Positions 12,601 through 27,000 of a stretch of DNA of 64,000 nucleotides are shown one piece after another (position 1 is the stretch's first letter; the number at the start of each line of letters is the position of its first letter). The notes beneath the pieces were generated by a model. The model was not told the origin of the DNA. It saw nothing but the letters and a program-made list of their open reading frames with translations, and did not search any database. The stretch spans positions 86,098,501 through 86,162,500 of the forward strand of contig NC_133024.1 of the NCBI RefSeq assembly GCF_048771995.1, given 5' to 3'. This DNA is from Taeniopygia guttata. Taxonomy: Eukaryota; Chordata; Aves; Passeriformes; Estrildidae. The position numbers were made by a program, and so were the translations under genes.

Positions 12601-15600
12601 AAGAAAATAATGAGGTTTTCTTTGGCTATTTGTATGAAGTTGCATCCAACAGAAGAAGAGTTAAAAATATGAAGGTACTCCTTTGAAAATCTAAAAGGCA
12701 TTTCATACAGTTTGGGATTAGATGCAACTCACGGGAGACAGTACATTTCTGCAGAAATGGCACCTTTGCAAGGTGCTGCAAGTGAAGAGAAAGGCAATTG
12801 GAGTAGAGATGGGACTGATTTAAGACATGTTTGTATCATTTCAAGCCTCTTTGAGTGAACACAACTGCACAGTTCCTTCCCTTCTCCCACCTTGCACTGC
12901 TGTATGATGGATTTGATGTTTGACAGCTCAGAGCCTTAAGACAGAGAGAAAAATAACCCAGCTAAAGAAGTGGCTATTTTTCAGTCAGTTTAATACCTTC
13001 AACAGGTGTCCTGATGTCTAGACAAGAACTTAGGTCAGTGTAAGACAAAAATAAGAAGAACGTATATCTGTTGTCAGAGAAAGTAACTACTTTTTTGGCA
13101 TTTAGTTATTACAGTGGCTCTGCTCTGTCTGTATTATATAGAAAGAACCTGGGGGACTCAGAGCCATAACTTCAGATGCTTGGAATGCTTACGGTTTGGA
13201 ATATTAGTGGCCCCAGATTTCCATCAAATAATTTTGCTGTGGAGTGCAGCTCTTGTATGGAGGAAAGCAGAGGCTCTCACCTCTGGAGGAACAGGCCCTG
13301 TTCCCTGTTTCCCCACAAACTACAACTTCTGCCAAAAGAGGGAGTCCTGGCTTTCCTGCCATCTAAGCTGCAAGCTCCTACTCTCCTCTCTTATGCTCAT
13401 CCTACAGTTTTGCTCAGAGAACTGGTTTGGTCAAAATCTAAGAATTTCATTTCCCTGACCTGTCTAGCCACATCACCTGGGTGCCCACCCCCTGCCATGC
13501 ATTTTCCAGAGATTGCTCAACGCCCCATCCAACCTGGCTTTGACCACTTCCAGTGATGGGGCATCCACAGCTTCTCTGGGCAACCTGTTCCAGTGCCTCA
13601 TGACCCTCACAGTAAAGAATTTTTTCCTAATATCCAGTCTATACCTGCTCTCTTTCAGTTTAAAGCCATTCCCCATCGTCCAGTCACTATATCACCAGCT
13701 CTTATTGGCCCCTTTAGGTACTTTTGGATCTGTTGCCTCTGCCATCTCAGGTCAAAATGGGGCATATCAAATTAGAGCCACAAAGATCCTATTTACCAAA
13801 ACTCTCTGTCCTGTTGATGGTCAGAATCTTGCCTACATTGCTCAGTAGGAGGCTCCATTTCAACATGAAATCTGATGCCTGCTCTTTAAATGCCTCTTTA
13901 TTTTTGCTTGGCTGCAGATAAAGAAGAAAAATTGTTTATGATAAAGTTGGTTAAAAGAATTCCTTTCTGTGTGACAGACCATTTTCCCTGAACAAACTGC
14001 AAACGTGAAAAAAGCAACAAGCATGTTTTTCTATTAGAATCCTAAAATGTCTTAGGTTAAAAGACATCTTTGGATATTACCTATTCTGATCTCTTGTCCA
14101 AAGCATGGCCAGCTTAGTTCAGGCCTTTTCCAGCCAAATTCTGAATATATCCTGGATAAAAATTCTACAGCCTTTCTAGATAACCTCTTCCTATGCTTAA
14201 TTATTCTAATGGTAATTTTTATTCTTTGTATCTATTGTAAGTTTTCTTTGCTGTAACTTGTGTTTATTGCCTTATGGTCTATAACTGTGAACCCCCAGGA
14301 AAAGTCCCACTCCATCTTCTCTATGCTATCCCATGATGTAGCTAAGGGTTATGTAAGATGGAGGTACTACATAATTGCAAAGTATTATTCTTCATTTAAA
14401 AAGAAAAAAATAAGAGTAAATAATTAAGCCAAGTAAACACAGTTTAGTCTGCTTCTTCAGAAAGGAGGAAAAATCCCAAACACTAAGTACCACCCAAACC
14501 CAAGTTAATTGTTATGGTAACCAAACAAATGCAGCAGTAGTACCAACATGGTGACACAAATTGTGAGTCAGTGAAGGTAGAGGGGTGGTAGAATTGGTAA
14601 TCTATTGAAAGGTGCATATCACCTTTGAAAGGTGCATATCACTTGAATCACCATCAGGTGAGGATGGTCATACTTGAATCTTTCACAAGAGCTAGAAACT
14701 TTCTACTATAAATTCTTAGTACTTGCTAAAAGTCAATAGTTTGGTGAAACAAGGATGTAAGGAACCATGAAGTGTTCTCTTCATTTATACCAACATATTA
14801 CTTCTGAATTTTGGTTTTATTAGGGACTATGATAATATGTGTCTATGAAATGAGAGCAGATACTGAAACCACTAGAGTGGATATGTGCACATAAATATGC
14901 TTGTAGTTGTTTGCACAGATGGAATTTTTGTATGTCAATTAATTCTCCCTTTTTCCACAGCATGCCTAAATTTTATTTATGCAAATCTGCAGTCTGGTCA
15001 GGTTGCTAGTGTGCAATGTGCAGACTAGTGACAGTCAGCATGTAGCAGGATAAATGATGTGATCGCTCCTTCTATTCTGAAATTATTAATTTTATACCTT
15101 AATAACAAAAGTCTGGAGATCTGAAGACAAACAGCTCAGGAGATCCTGAATATCTGTGGAAGATGCCAGTGAAGAAATGAAGTTTTTCAAACCTGTGAAA
15201 CACAGATGGGAGATCATTATTTGAAGTGATTGGCCTGCTTTTTGGTTTGTTTCTGCAGTTTTAAGCTTGCTTTTTTTTTTCTTTCTTTTATCTTTACCTT
15301 AAAATAGATTAAGACATCTGTTCCTAGCATTTTGATTAATATACCATTTCTTTAGTGAGGAATAATACCCTATTTTCAAATCAGTCAGAATTCATGTTTA
15401 TGTCCATTTGCAATATATCTGCATTGACCTAGTCATCATGGCAAAAGTGGCAAGAAAAAACAGCTCCAATGTGAAAGCTGGAATTTGGTTAGAGGCAATG
15501 CTAACTTATTTATCTGAGATTTTATGTGGTTGAGAAAAAAATATCTGGCTGTTGAATGGAGGGAAAAAAGGTCGGGCTGTTGAAGGGAGAAAAAAATTTA

Positions 15601-15926
15601 AAACAATATCAGAAAATGAAGAATATTCTATAGACCAATAGAAATATGGATAATGTTGCCACATATCAGTGCAATTGTTTCACCAAAAGTTTAGCACCTA
15701 CCACCCAATGCCAAAAGGTAAATTGCACCTCCCTGAATTTATACCCTTCTAATTGAGACCTCTTCCTTCAAGAAAGCATATGGATAAGTTCAGTGAAACC
15801 TTGATTATTACAAATGACAGTTTGGAAAAGCTATGAAAACAGAGAATTCAATAAAACCACCTTGGGAAGACTAAGACCATCGACAAAAAATGTAATAAGT
15901 GTTCTATGCAGTGGTTTTGGGTTTAG

Positions 15927-15971
<45 letters not shown>

Positions 15972-18900
15972 TATATGTATATGTATATTATTGAAATGGT
16001 TCTCCTGATGGTTCTGTAAAGCAGGCAAGTTGTTATCCCTACTGAAAGCAGTCACAGAAAGCCTGTGACAAATCCCTTGTCAGTGCATGAGTCGGTGATG
16101 GACCAGGAACAAAGAGCTGAGGTTCCACCAGTTAGTTCTGTGCACAGCCTAGTCCAACTTGCCTATCTCTTCCTAATATTTTAAATGGCAGACCATTAAT
16201 CTAAAAATTAAGTTGTCATTCTATTCCTTTTCATGAATCCATCAAATCATTATGTCACAGCTGCACACAAACTGTGTATTTTATTGTTCACAGCACAACA
16301 TTGATCCCACAGGCCACAATACAGCAAAAGGACACCAAAGCTAAAAGGCCTTGTCCAATTCAGCATTCAGTATTTTAAATTTGGCCACAAGAACTGATTT
16401 TGTGTGCTTCAACTAATAACAGAAGAAAATGCAATGATTGAAAACATCTTTCCTGTCAAAAGAAACTATGAAAAAATATCCCTGCTTGTCAACCTTCTTC
16501 TAGGAAATACATAATTCAGTAACACAAACCCCACTCCTGCTGTCACAAAAAGCTTTAAGTGAGTCAGAACCAAAAGCCTTTAATTCTTAACCTTTAAAGT
16601 TAGGAGGATATTGCCTCATGCTCAATTCTCAATTTTACTGTCTCTTTTCTAGCCCTTCAGGTTACAGGAAGACTGTAATCCCCAGTAAGACAGATGTCAG
16701 GAATCAACAAGAGGAAATGCTGGACCTTCCACAATGACAAGCTGGTGCTTAAGAGGAAAGACAATAAATACAAAAAATTAATTACATTTTAATTGTATGT
16801 TTCTCTGCCGTTTCTTTGGATTCCTAGACTTCTCTTGAAAGAGGTCCTTAGTCACATCCAGAGATTTCTCTTTGAAGATGGCATGCAAGCCTGATCGCAG
16901 AACAGTGACTGTGCTGTTGTTGTTCAAGAGTGCTCTTACTGTCTGCAGAAAATAAAAAAACAGTTAATGCCTTTCATTTTCTCAAGCTCTTAACTCAGCC
17001 AAATAAGGGAATTGAAAAAGGAAAGCTTCCCTTATTCAATACTAGACTTCATATGACCAGTCTCCAAACTGAGGGTGTGGGGGGTGGGTATAGGATCAAA
17101 GGAGATAAATCTAAAATTGTCTTCAAGAGAGTTTTTTTCTGAGAGATGTCCTTTTCAATGATGCTCTGTGTTGTCTGTGGTGGAGCAGACAAGGCTAACA
17201 TACTTGAATTATCTGGGCAATTGCCTGGGCAATTGGCTATGCCTAGAGTTATTATAATTACACTGAATAATGATATTTTGTCTATTTTGGAATGGTGTAT
17301 CAGGAATTACTTTCCTTCAGTGTTATCTGTCCTTAATTCATATTGCAATTTAATTGTTGCAAGTTTTCTCAAGTTGGTCAAGCCTTTGAGAAAGTAAAAA
17401 TAACATTAGAAATATGGTATTAGTTAAAACAGTATTAGTTGGTATTTCATCCCATTTATCTGCTTATGCGTCATTTGTGAATGAATCTATTTGTCTCAAA
17501 AACTATTATTCACAGAGATATTGCAAACAATTTTCAGACTACCACTTATCATAATCTCTTCACTTTTTAAAATTAGTGGTTATATCACACAATATTCCTT
17601 AAGATTCTTGATGAAACAATTAAAACAAGTCAAGGTAACTAAATCTGAGTCCATTAAATTTTGTTAACAACTACTTTTAGTCTCTTAGACTGAAATCAGT
17701 AAGATCCTAAAGCATTTTTTGGACTTCAGGCTTTTCTGTGAATAACCCTTGTCCAGTTGGGCTTTTCAGTGGAAAAATATGGTATGTAAAATTCCAGAAA
17801 ACTTCAGGATTCATACATGTTTTAACAAATTCCATTCACCAGGTGCTTAACATGACCCCACAAGCAGCAATGAATGCAGCTGACCATTTATTTGCAAAAA
17901 TTATCAATACAGCTATTATTCATCACACTGCTAACTTTTTTTCAAATACCAAACCCAATCTGATTCTCGCTTAGCAATTCCTTAATATAAATTAAAGACA
18001 AAGGCATTCTTCTTATTTGACTTGGATTTTCCAGTGACAGAAAAAGAGCCTGCAAAAAGAATACAAGACACAAAGGCTGGGAACTTTGTGTCTTGTATCT
18101 TCAGTAGGCTGTTAATACCTAACTCCATGCCCCAACACTTTAGACTGATCCCTTTAGACATTGCATTTTACCATGCTAAACATGAATCTCCAAAATGACT
18201 CAGAGACAGCCCTCTCAACACTCAAATACAACTTACCAGAGACAACCCAGAAAATGACAAGCATCATATTCACATTCTTTTCTCACAGGGAATTTGCACC
18301 TTTTTATGCTCTAATTATTTCTACATGTCCAGGAAGTACCAGCTGTCAGCCTGCTTTATCTACACAGGGTGGGAAAGTTACCTTTTTTCTTTTGAATGCT
18401 GACCCTGCCAAAATTGTTCTTACTTTCTCTCCAGGTGGCTGAATTATTGTGAAGTACTCCACAAGGGATGGTGTGGTTACAGCATTCAGAGGTTGCAGAT
18501 GCACAGTGCCTGTGTAGCACTTCTCATCAGGAGCACTCTGGCCTGCTCTGACCATCAGTCTTTAGATGAAATTCCAGATGCATTTTAGACAGAAAACTGA
18601 GAAGGCTGACTAGAAATATCAAATTACTCCTATGTGAGAAGATGAGATAAACTTCACCTTTAGAGAGAAATAACTGAGGCAGGATGTGATGCAGGTTTGC
18701 AGGAAGAATTGCTTGAAGCAGGGTAGAAATTTTAAAATAATGAAAGAAAGTATTTTTTCATACAACAAATAATTAAACCTTGGAACTCACTACCCCAAAA
18801 TATCAAGACAGTAAAACTCTTAGTTTTCCCTTGTGTTTTGAAGAGGCTCTAGAGAAGGTACAAACATTTACTTGTGAACGTTAGAAGTGTAAATTTGACC

Positions 18901-21016
18901 CCGATTCTCAGGTCTGCTGTGTTCAATTTGTGTGGGTTAAACAGTGTAAAAGAGATTTAGAGCACCCAGAGGCTTCTTCTAGAGAACTTCTTCCAATTGC
19001 TGCAATTCTCTTGCCCTAAATCTTGAGGGTGTAAATCCAGTTTTGATTCTGCAGCTTTTCCACACATTAAGAATAGACAAGGAAGACTGAAAGAGCTACA
19101 ACCAGCCCTTTGACGTCATGGCTTGAAAACAAGAAGGATGATTTGAAGCCTGAGTATGCAAATTAAATACATATGTCTGGGAATAGGTGACGCTCGTGAT
19201 CGTGCTGGATCATGCTCTTCTATGCATAAGATCTGTTTAGAAGCACATAAAATTGAGATTTTCAGATACTAGTATTTCCAAGGGCTGCTGCAGTTAGTGG
19301 AAATGTGAGTGCTCAGCAGTACTTCATGGAAGTCAACTTTTTGTGTGTGTAAGCACCTTTATGCATGTCTGTGCTTTTTTTTGGTTTGTTTTTTTTTTTT
19401 TTTACAATTTTTTCTTTTTTTTTTTTTTAAAGCAAGAGGAGGAAGTGTTTTGTTTCCTGCTGGTGATGAAGTTTTCCCATAAAGAAAAGCTATATTTAGT
19501 GGCCCAAGAAGTTGCAGTTCCTCCCGTCCCTCCCTCATTTGCCCTGCTTCCCTTCCATCTGAGTAACAATTCAAATCAGATGGCAGGTTGGGAAAATCTT
19601 GTACTTGTTTGAAGGAGGGAATATATCCCCTCTTCTCTCTTGCTGTCTTCCCTATTTGCGATCTTCCTTTTTCTGTTATAGCACAGACCACCTCAAAAGC
19701 CAAGGATTTGGAATGATCCAAGGACACCAATGGAAAGAATGCTCCAGCATATGCTCTTGACTGACTTTGGCGTGGATGGGCAAAGATAATGGAAGCTGTC
19801 ATCTGACCCTTCCTACTACCATGCTCTCCTCTCCATGGCCTACCATCAACTGTATCTCAGAGGCTTTCAGAAGAATCCAGAGGGAGGAAAATGTCCCCTC
19901 AGCATGCTTAAGTGAGCATGACATGGCCGGTCTTCAGTTAAGAACATCCATGCTGCTGCACTTGTTCTACAATGGAATATTTCAAAAATAGTGCAGACAG
20001 CTCACAGGAATGAGATTCCCAGCAGGATTTTTTTTCATGAATTCTGGAACATACCTTGACCATGTTGCAAAGGTCTGTCTGTCTCCTGAGCCTTTTTACA
20101 AACTCTTTAGCTTCTGTTAAAGAAGAAGAGGCAGGTGTTTCATATCATTAATATTTTACAGTCTAAAATACATTAATGAAGACATCTTTTAAGTTAGAAA
20201 GTAGTTCCCATCGGGAGATATAGAGGGTAATGGGCGGCACAGCAGGGGCACTGAGCCAGCATTATTGGATGGGCTGGGGACCCTTGCTGTCAAAGCTTGC
20301 AAGAAGCTGCCCAGCTCACCACTCTTCCTTCACGGTGAATTTATTAATCCATGATGTGCAGGAAAATGTCTTTTAATATTTTCTTACATTTAATACTTCC
20401 AAATTAAGACTAATGCTCTTTTACTTGTACAGTTTCAGGTGAATGAAAGTAATGTTAATGTAAACTTGCTGTATTTTGTTTATATAGTTTACATTTTGAC
20501 CTTTATGCATCTATAATTCTACAGCATTGTTGATACAAGTTGGTTTATTTTGTTCTACTTTTATCCTGTTTACAATGTGTTGTATGTAATTAGGAAAAGT
20601 ATGGTCCAAGAACACACTTCATCAAAGCAAAATAAATAACTGTTTCTCAGTTGCAGGGAAATCAAGTACAAAGCAACTTCTGTAGACAGACAATGATTTA
20701 AAAGTGAAAATTTGTGTTTCTATGATATTTGTACAAACCAGAAAAAACCAAGATGTATATACATAGGGCCACAGCTGATTAATTACATACACTTCTATGC
20801 ACACACATGTTATAAACACATTCCTATGTTTGCTCTGTCAAGCATTCAAATGTAGGAAATGCCAAAATTAAGCCTGTCTGCAATATTGAGCATATGAATC
20901 CTAACACAAACTTTTGCCTACACAGGACTCCTGCTTTACCACTGTAGAGTTGGTCTTCACTCAATGATCCCCTTATCAACATGTTTTAGTCAGAATCTTC
21001 AGCATAACAGGTATAA

Positions 21017-21060
<44 letters not shown>

Positions 21061-24000
21061 ATATTTACAAACACACACATAAACCACAGCTTTGTAGAGA
21101 ACAGGTTTTTTCCGATTGTCTATACCCTATGGGACTATGGCTTTTTTCCTTTTATATTGGTCTGTTACAGCCATTAATTAATTTATCAGCATAAAGCCAC
21201 TTGTAAGAGGAAGAGACACAATAATATCTGAGTTTCAGAGGGCATGCTGCATAGTATTGGTCATCTACATGGCCAAAGCAATCATGGCAAGAGACAGATC
21301 TGTAAAAAGATTTAAGTGCATTTCAATTTAAGTACATTTCAATTTCAATGAATTGGGAAAACTTTTGGCTTAAGTCTGTTCTCATCACATTATGCAAGAC
21401 CATTTATTTTTAACTGTATGCCAACTAACTCTAATTGTTGCTGCTATCAGTGTTACATCAGCTAATTTTTAAAAATAATTTAAGAGTTTTGTAATACAAT
21501 CATCTCTGCAGTTTAACCAAAGATTATTTTTGAAAATACCTCTCCTACTCAAACCTACCATTAGACTTGGATGTTTGGAGCAGTAATGGAAAACCTCCCA
21601 AAGGATTAAGCATCCAACATTGAACATTTTCACTGAATGATCTGATTAAGTCTATGTGTTGTGCAGGCACCTCCTCCAGGAAATCAGGAAGTAGGATGTT
21701 CTCCAATTCCTAGAATACAAATTCATGATGCTGTATTTGACTGGTATACCACAGATATTTACAGCAGCGTAAAATAAAATTATATAGATAGTTTAAATGT
21801 AAGTGTAAAGAAACACATCTTTTTTCTTCCAATTAAGCAAGAGCTAAGCTAACTTTTTTAGTAGAAGGACAAAGACCCTAAGAGTAAATGTTGATACCTG
21901 AATTAATTTCTAGACAATACTTAATGACCTGCTGGAAATAAGAAGCAAATTATTTTTATCAGAAAACTGCATATTTCTATGTGGAAGGTCACTGAGAAAT
22001 GCAGTTGTATTCTCAAAGGAAAAGTAACTCTCATAATCTGGAAAATCATCATCAGTTGAAATTTCAGTCGCATAACCTCATGCCAGAACCACAAACCACA
22101 TTTCTAACAGCACACTCCACTGATATTAGGAACTTTCAAATTAATATATAGGAGAAAAATTGAAGCTATCCCAAATTCCAGTGTCTCCTTTCAAAACCAA
22201 AACTCATACCGGGCTGTCCCAGAAGAAGCAAAAAGATAGAGTTGAGGAATAAAAAAAAATCCCATTGTACAGCACAAAAGAAAGAGAGGGCTCTTCTCCT
22301 TAGAGCTACCAAAAAGACATAAACACGTAATAGCATAACTACAACAAGCAAATGTGTGTGCAGTACCTTGAATAGATACCTATCATAGCTTTTTAACAGC
22401 TGGCACACATCTGGCAGGCACATCAGTTGTATTCTTTCAGGCTGCAGAGATGTCCAGAATGACATGATACAGTCTTCCACCTGCCACACAAAGCCCTTTA
22501 TGAATTTTCACTGATTTTACACTTGTGGAATGTGAAGTATAATTCAGTAAGACAACACACAAACACAGAAGCAAAGGAATGATCATGGAGATGGGCTCTT
22601 TGCCTGGGCCCATTCTGGCTGGGCTCCAGTGTAAGTGGAAGTGTGCTGGGGAAGCCACAACAAGCTGAACCTCATCAGGCAACGTTCGAAAGAGGAAGGA
22701 ACAAAGAATTGTGAGGATGTAATTAAAGATATGTATCCATGGCTATGTGTTATGTGCTCAGCTCAGAATTGTTGATGTGCCAGGAGGGCTCAGGATATGT
22801 GTACAAACTCATATTCTTGCAGTTATGTTGTGTTAATTCAGAATTTTAAAATAACTTGACTGAATGCTCCTTTTGTCTGTTAATCATCATCTACCTTAGC
22901 TCAAACCATCAAGTAAATAAGCTACACAGACATAATTTTGTCCTTACAGTTGTTTGCTGTTGTCAGAGTAAATGTTATTAAAAAAAAGACATACCTTGTC
23001 AAGCTTCATTTCTCTCACCATTTGTAAAATAACTTGACAATAGTTGTAGTAGTCATTGGCAAGCAGTGCAATCTGTTAGCAAAAAGAGGGAACAAAATGA
23101 TCTCACAGGAAAAGAGCTAACTTGTTTTATGGCCATGTACTTTCAACATACCAGTTCACCGGGGTATGTCTCACTTTGTGCTTGTTCTCCAAAGAAGAAC
23201 TGGTTGAAATCAGGAGAAAGGTAATGAAATGTCTCTTGTTCAGTCTTCAGATAAATGACAGATGGATAATACTGCAAATTCGTACTCTTGATGCATCAGA
23301 ATTTATTTTGGACAATTAAAAAAAAAAAAGATTGCAATTACTTTGTCAGTTTGGTTAAAGGTGTTAAGCATTTTCTTGAAATTGTAGGACATGATTTTAT
23401 AATAAGATGTATTTCTTTAGAGAAATGCTTGTGCTGCCACACTTGTCTTTTTTTAGGAAACAGGGGTGGGTGAAAAGAACAAGAAGGGCTGCCTAAATGT
23501 TTAAATTCTAAACTGTACACCAATTTCTTTTCAAAACCAGTAAATATTTAATGCTATACAGATCTTCAATATATATTTTCTACAGCACTTATGTCACACT
23601 TGTAATCCTCTGCATAAGGCTGCAGATGGCTGGCTGTGCTGTGGGATGACAGGACATTTCCCATTGGCTGTCATTGTCACAGCACTCATTACTGCACCCA
23701 AGCACTTGGTAGGAGTCATACATCCAGCCTCTCATTTTTTCCTCACTTTGGTCTACCAAAGTTTGTTGCCCATGTTCTGCTGGCTGACACCCAACAAACC
23801 TGGTGTCAGGTCATCCCATAACAGCTTGCTGAGGGGAGAACTGCCACAGGTTAATTTTGCATCTGCCCTTTTCTGTGGATTGTGCTCTTTTTTCTTAATA
23901 ATTTCCTAGTATTTAAATACTTCTCATGACAATAAACTCCAAGCATGTTGATGTCATCGTTGAGTAAGAGACGATGTGTTGAGAAGACACCATCTCAACA

Positions 24001-27000
24001 GCATGCGGGTCTGTTACTGTGGGCCTCAGGCAAGGAAGGCTGTGCCCCACTAAGTCCCCTAATGTTCAAAACCTGATCTGTCAGCCACAATTTCTGCTCT
24101 CAGTACAGAAAAAATTATTTGAGCTGATGTTAAGACAACAAAAATATTTAGCTAATAGAGAAAATAGGAGTGGGGGAACTAAGCATGTAGTGAAATTACA
24201 CAGATCAAGATTATTTTGAGGAAGATGGGCTAGCTGTATTTCATCAGAATATATTAGATGGAAGTTGTAGTTAAACACACAGATAGACATTTTGTTTTGT
24301 CTAATGTATCTGAAACTCACTGTTTCTTTTTTTTCTCTGTTCTTCTTGTAATCAGCTGCATTTTCAGAACTCCAGGAACTTCTACTGTGATAAAATAAAT
24401 AACAGAATAAACAAACAAACATTCAAAAGCTCACTGATTCATTCTGTACTTAGTAAGAAAATGAGCTCAAACTCGATAGAGTACACTAGGCTGGAGAATT
24501 GTATTTGGGACACAAACCCCACTCCCTTTCCTGTCATTTAGTAACCCCATGATTTTCTAACAAATCTGGGACCAACTTCTGAATTTTAAGATTAAACTTA
24601 AACATTCATTTTAATGACAATTGACCATTTAACAGTGCAATGTCTTTGAACTTCTTGCACCAGAACCGTGGGTTTGTATTTCTAGCTGCAGTTGTTTGGA
24701 ATGATAATAACTATTACAAATATGAAAATAACAAAATCATTATAATCCTTTTGCTTAGGTTTCACAGTTATTACATTTTCTGCATCACACATAAGTTTAG
24801 ATGGCATTTTGTTTCTGACTGCTTCCCATTTACTTTGTAAGTTGGCCATGGTGTTCCACACAGTCAGAATTTACCTAGACCTGCAAAGGCTTGACCACTG
24901 GCTTGTTGCTGAAAGCAGGCACAACAGGCTGCTTTCTCGTTGTACTTTCTCCTAGATCTCTTCCTGCCTGTTTTGTCAAGGCTGATGGTAGCAGAGGGAG
25001 AGGCAATGCTGCTAGTAAAAGGGACATGCTGCAAAAATTGGATGTCTCCAGTCAAGCCTCCATCTGCTGCTGACACCTGCTCACTTTCTGTGAAGGCATT
25101 TCAAACTCAAGGGTCCTGCTGGACTTGGCTGTTTAGAAGGGTGGAAGGCTATCTAATCAGAACCTGGCTACTGGGTTTCACTGCTGTGATGCATTACAAA
25201 TCAGGGTACCACCATATGCCCTGAAGAGACAGAGGACAAAATGCAAAAACTTGTCTGCCTGTAAACTCCAGCCACTGAAAAGGCTTCCTCTCCACTCTCT
25301 GCCATCCACAGGCCTGGCCCTTGCCACCTTTCCCTCTGCCCTACTCCATGCCATGAAGGCTGTGCTCCAGCAAAACTACCAGTTTGGCTGCCCAAGGCAG
25401 GGCACAACATTCATGCTGAGTATGTTTGGTAGTGCTGGTGACTCTTTCGCCCGAACATTTTAGAAGTGGTGACTGGACAAAGCAAACACATGTACATAGA
25501 GATGTTTCATAACACTTTTTTCAAATAGGTCCTTCCTGCAGATTTCTAAAGCCTGTGAAATAAAATTAATGAATATTTTCCAGCTCCTGCTCTCCCTGAG
25601 AAGGCGGCCAGCTGTATCTTCTGCTGCTGCTACTATGGCAACATGTATCAGCATGGCACACCTCCAGTGCGTTGGTTCCCTCGGCAGCCTGGCTCCCCAC
25701 TCCCTTGACACAGGGATGTGGAGGACAGACAAGGAGTCCTCTGTGCCCCAGCAGCCAGCCAGGACCTCGGTGCTGGTTAAGTGCAAACACCTATGGGACA
25801 CTAACAAACAGTTCTGTGTGCTCCCACTGTTACCAAAGGGGGCTGGGACTCACCTGGTGCTCGGCTGCACATCAGAGATGCTCTCTTTCCCCGGAGAGCA
25901 CTGCCTGGGTAAAGACAGAACACACAAAAGAGGAGGTGGGTGGGAGAAGGGGAAAATGGGAGACAAAAAGATCACAAGGAGTTTCAACATCTCTCTAGCA
26001 GAGTCTGGACGATGCTATGGGGTGGGAATTAAAACTAAAATGGGAAATACAACAATGGGGATGAAATAAAGAATAACAGAGATGCAAATGGAAAAGACAA
26101 AAGAAAAATGAAAGGAGGGAAGGTGGTGAATGTGCATGCTTTTGACTGTCAGATTACACAGAGACTAGAAAAGTCAATTTGCTAGAAGCAAAATAATTTT
26201 TTTAAAATAAAAAAATAGTACATTTGCTTCACTAGTCAGGAGCCTAAACCTTGCCTATTACTAGAATCAAAATTCAATTACATTTTTTTAAACACTGCTG
26301 TACTCTGAGCCAGACCAGGTACCATTTTATGGAGAGCTTATCCTCAAAGCTCCCATTCTGAGAGGGAACACATTCTATTGTAATACAAATCAGTAAATAC
26401 CATATTACCTCGTGTCTGTAATACATTTGCAGACCTCATTGACTACAGTTGCATATATTTACACTATTTTCATAGCACCATCATCAGAGCAGTGGTACAC
26501 ATATCTTCAACGAATTGAAGATTTCTAAACAAACCAATTCATAGGTGCTGTGTAAGACCATCCTCATCACCCCTTGTGTGAAAATGTTCCAACCCCGACA
26601 TATCTGAGGTCCCACCAACTACCAAAATGTAAACACCTTCTTTGTATTTAAAGGCAAACCATTATAATCTTACTGCCATTTCTGTGACACCCACAAGCAT
26701 AGCTCACAGGCTGCCAGATCCTTCAGAAGCCTAGCTCCTCACTACCAACACCATGTCAGTTGCTGGCTACCATGGTCTAGAAATATCCTTTTCAGTAATT
26801 AGAAAGAGCCCATGATTTTGGAACCATTTTTTCCCTTGCCAACACACTGGCTGATGGATGTCGTGGTCTCTCAGCTGGGCTCAGGGATCCACTTTCCTCT
26901 CTGGTAAATGTGACAGAAAAAGCATCTGCATGTTGGATTTTATTCAGGCATGGGAGGGCGCAGTAGCTATTCAGGACACCTTCACTACTGAAACAGATAT

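Larger units (their letters stand above)
10256..13796 (-). other. RFX8: RFX8 intron 13
   Basis: A 3.5-kb intron. Apart from the CR1 next to exon 13 and two A-runs at about 11838-11870, no other element or exon was recognised. Confidence 0.85.
13912..15097 (-). other. RFX8: RFX8 intron 12
   Basis: A 1.2-kb intron largely made of an old CR1 fragment (14035-14370). A 20-bp tandem duplication lies at 14605-14644. Confidence 0.8.
16943..20054 (-). other. RFX8: RFX8 intron 10
   Basis: A 3.1-kb intron. It contains the hairpin at 18047-18110, an old CR1-like stretch (18660-18830) and T-rich tracts (19375-19431). The open frames crossing the T tracts are low-complexity artefacts. Confidence 0.85.

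Noticed and set aside
25569..26069. 166-codon plus-strand open frame in RFX8 intron 5
   Set aside because: No domain, signal peptide or similarity was recognised. The composition is mixed, and such a length is plausible by chance in 64 kb.
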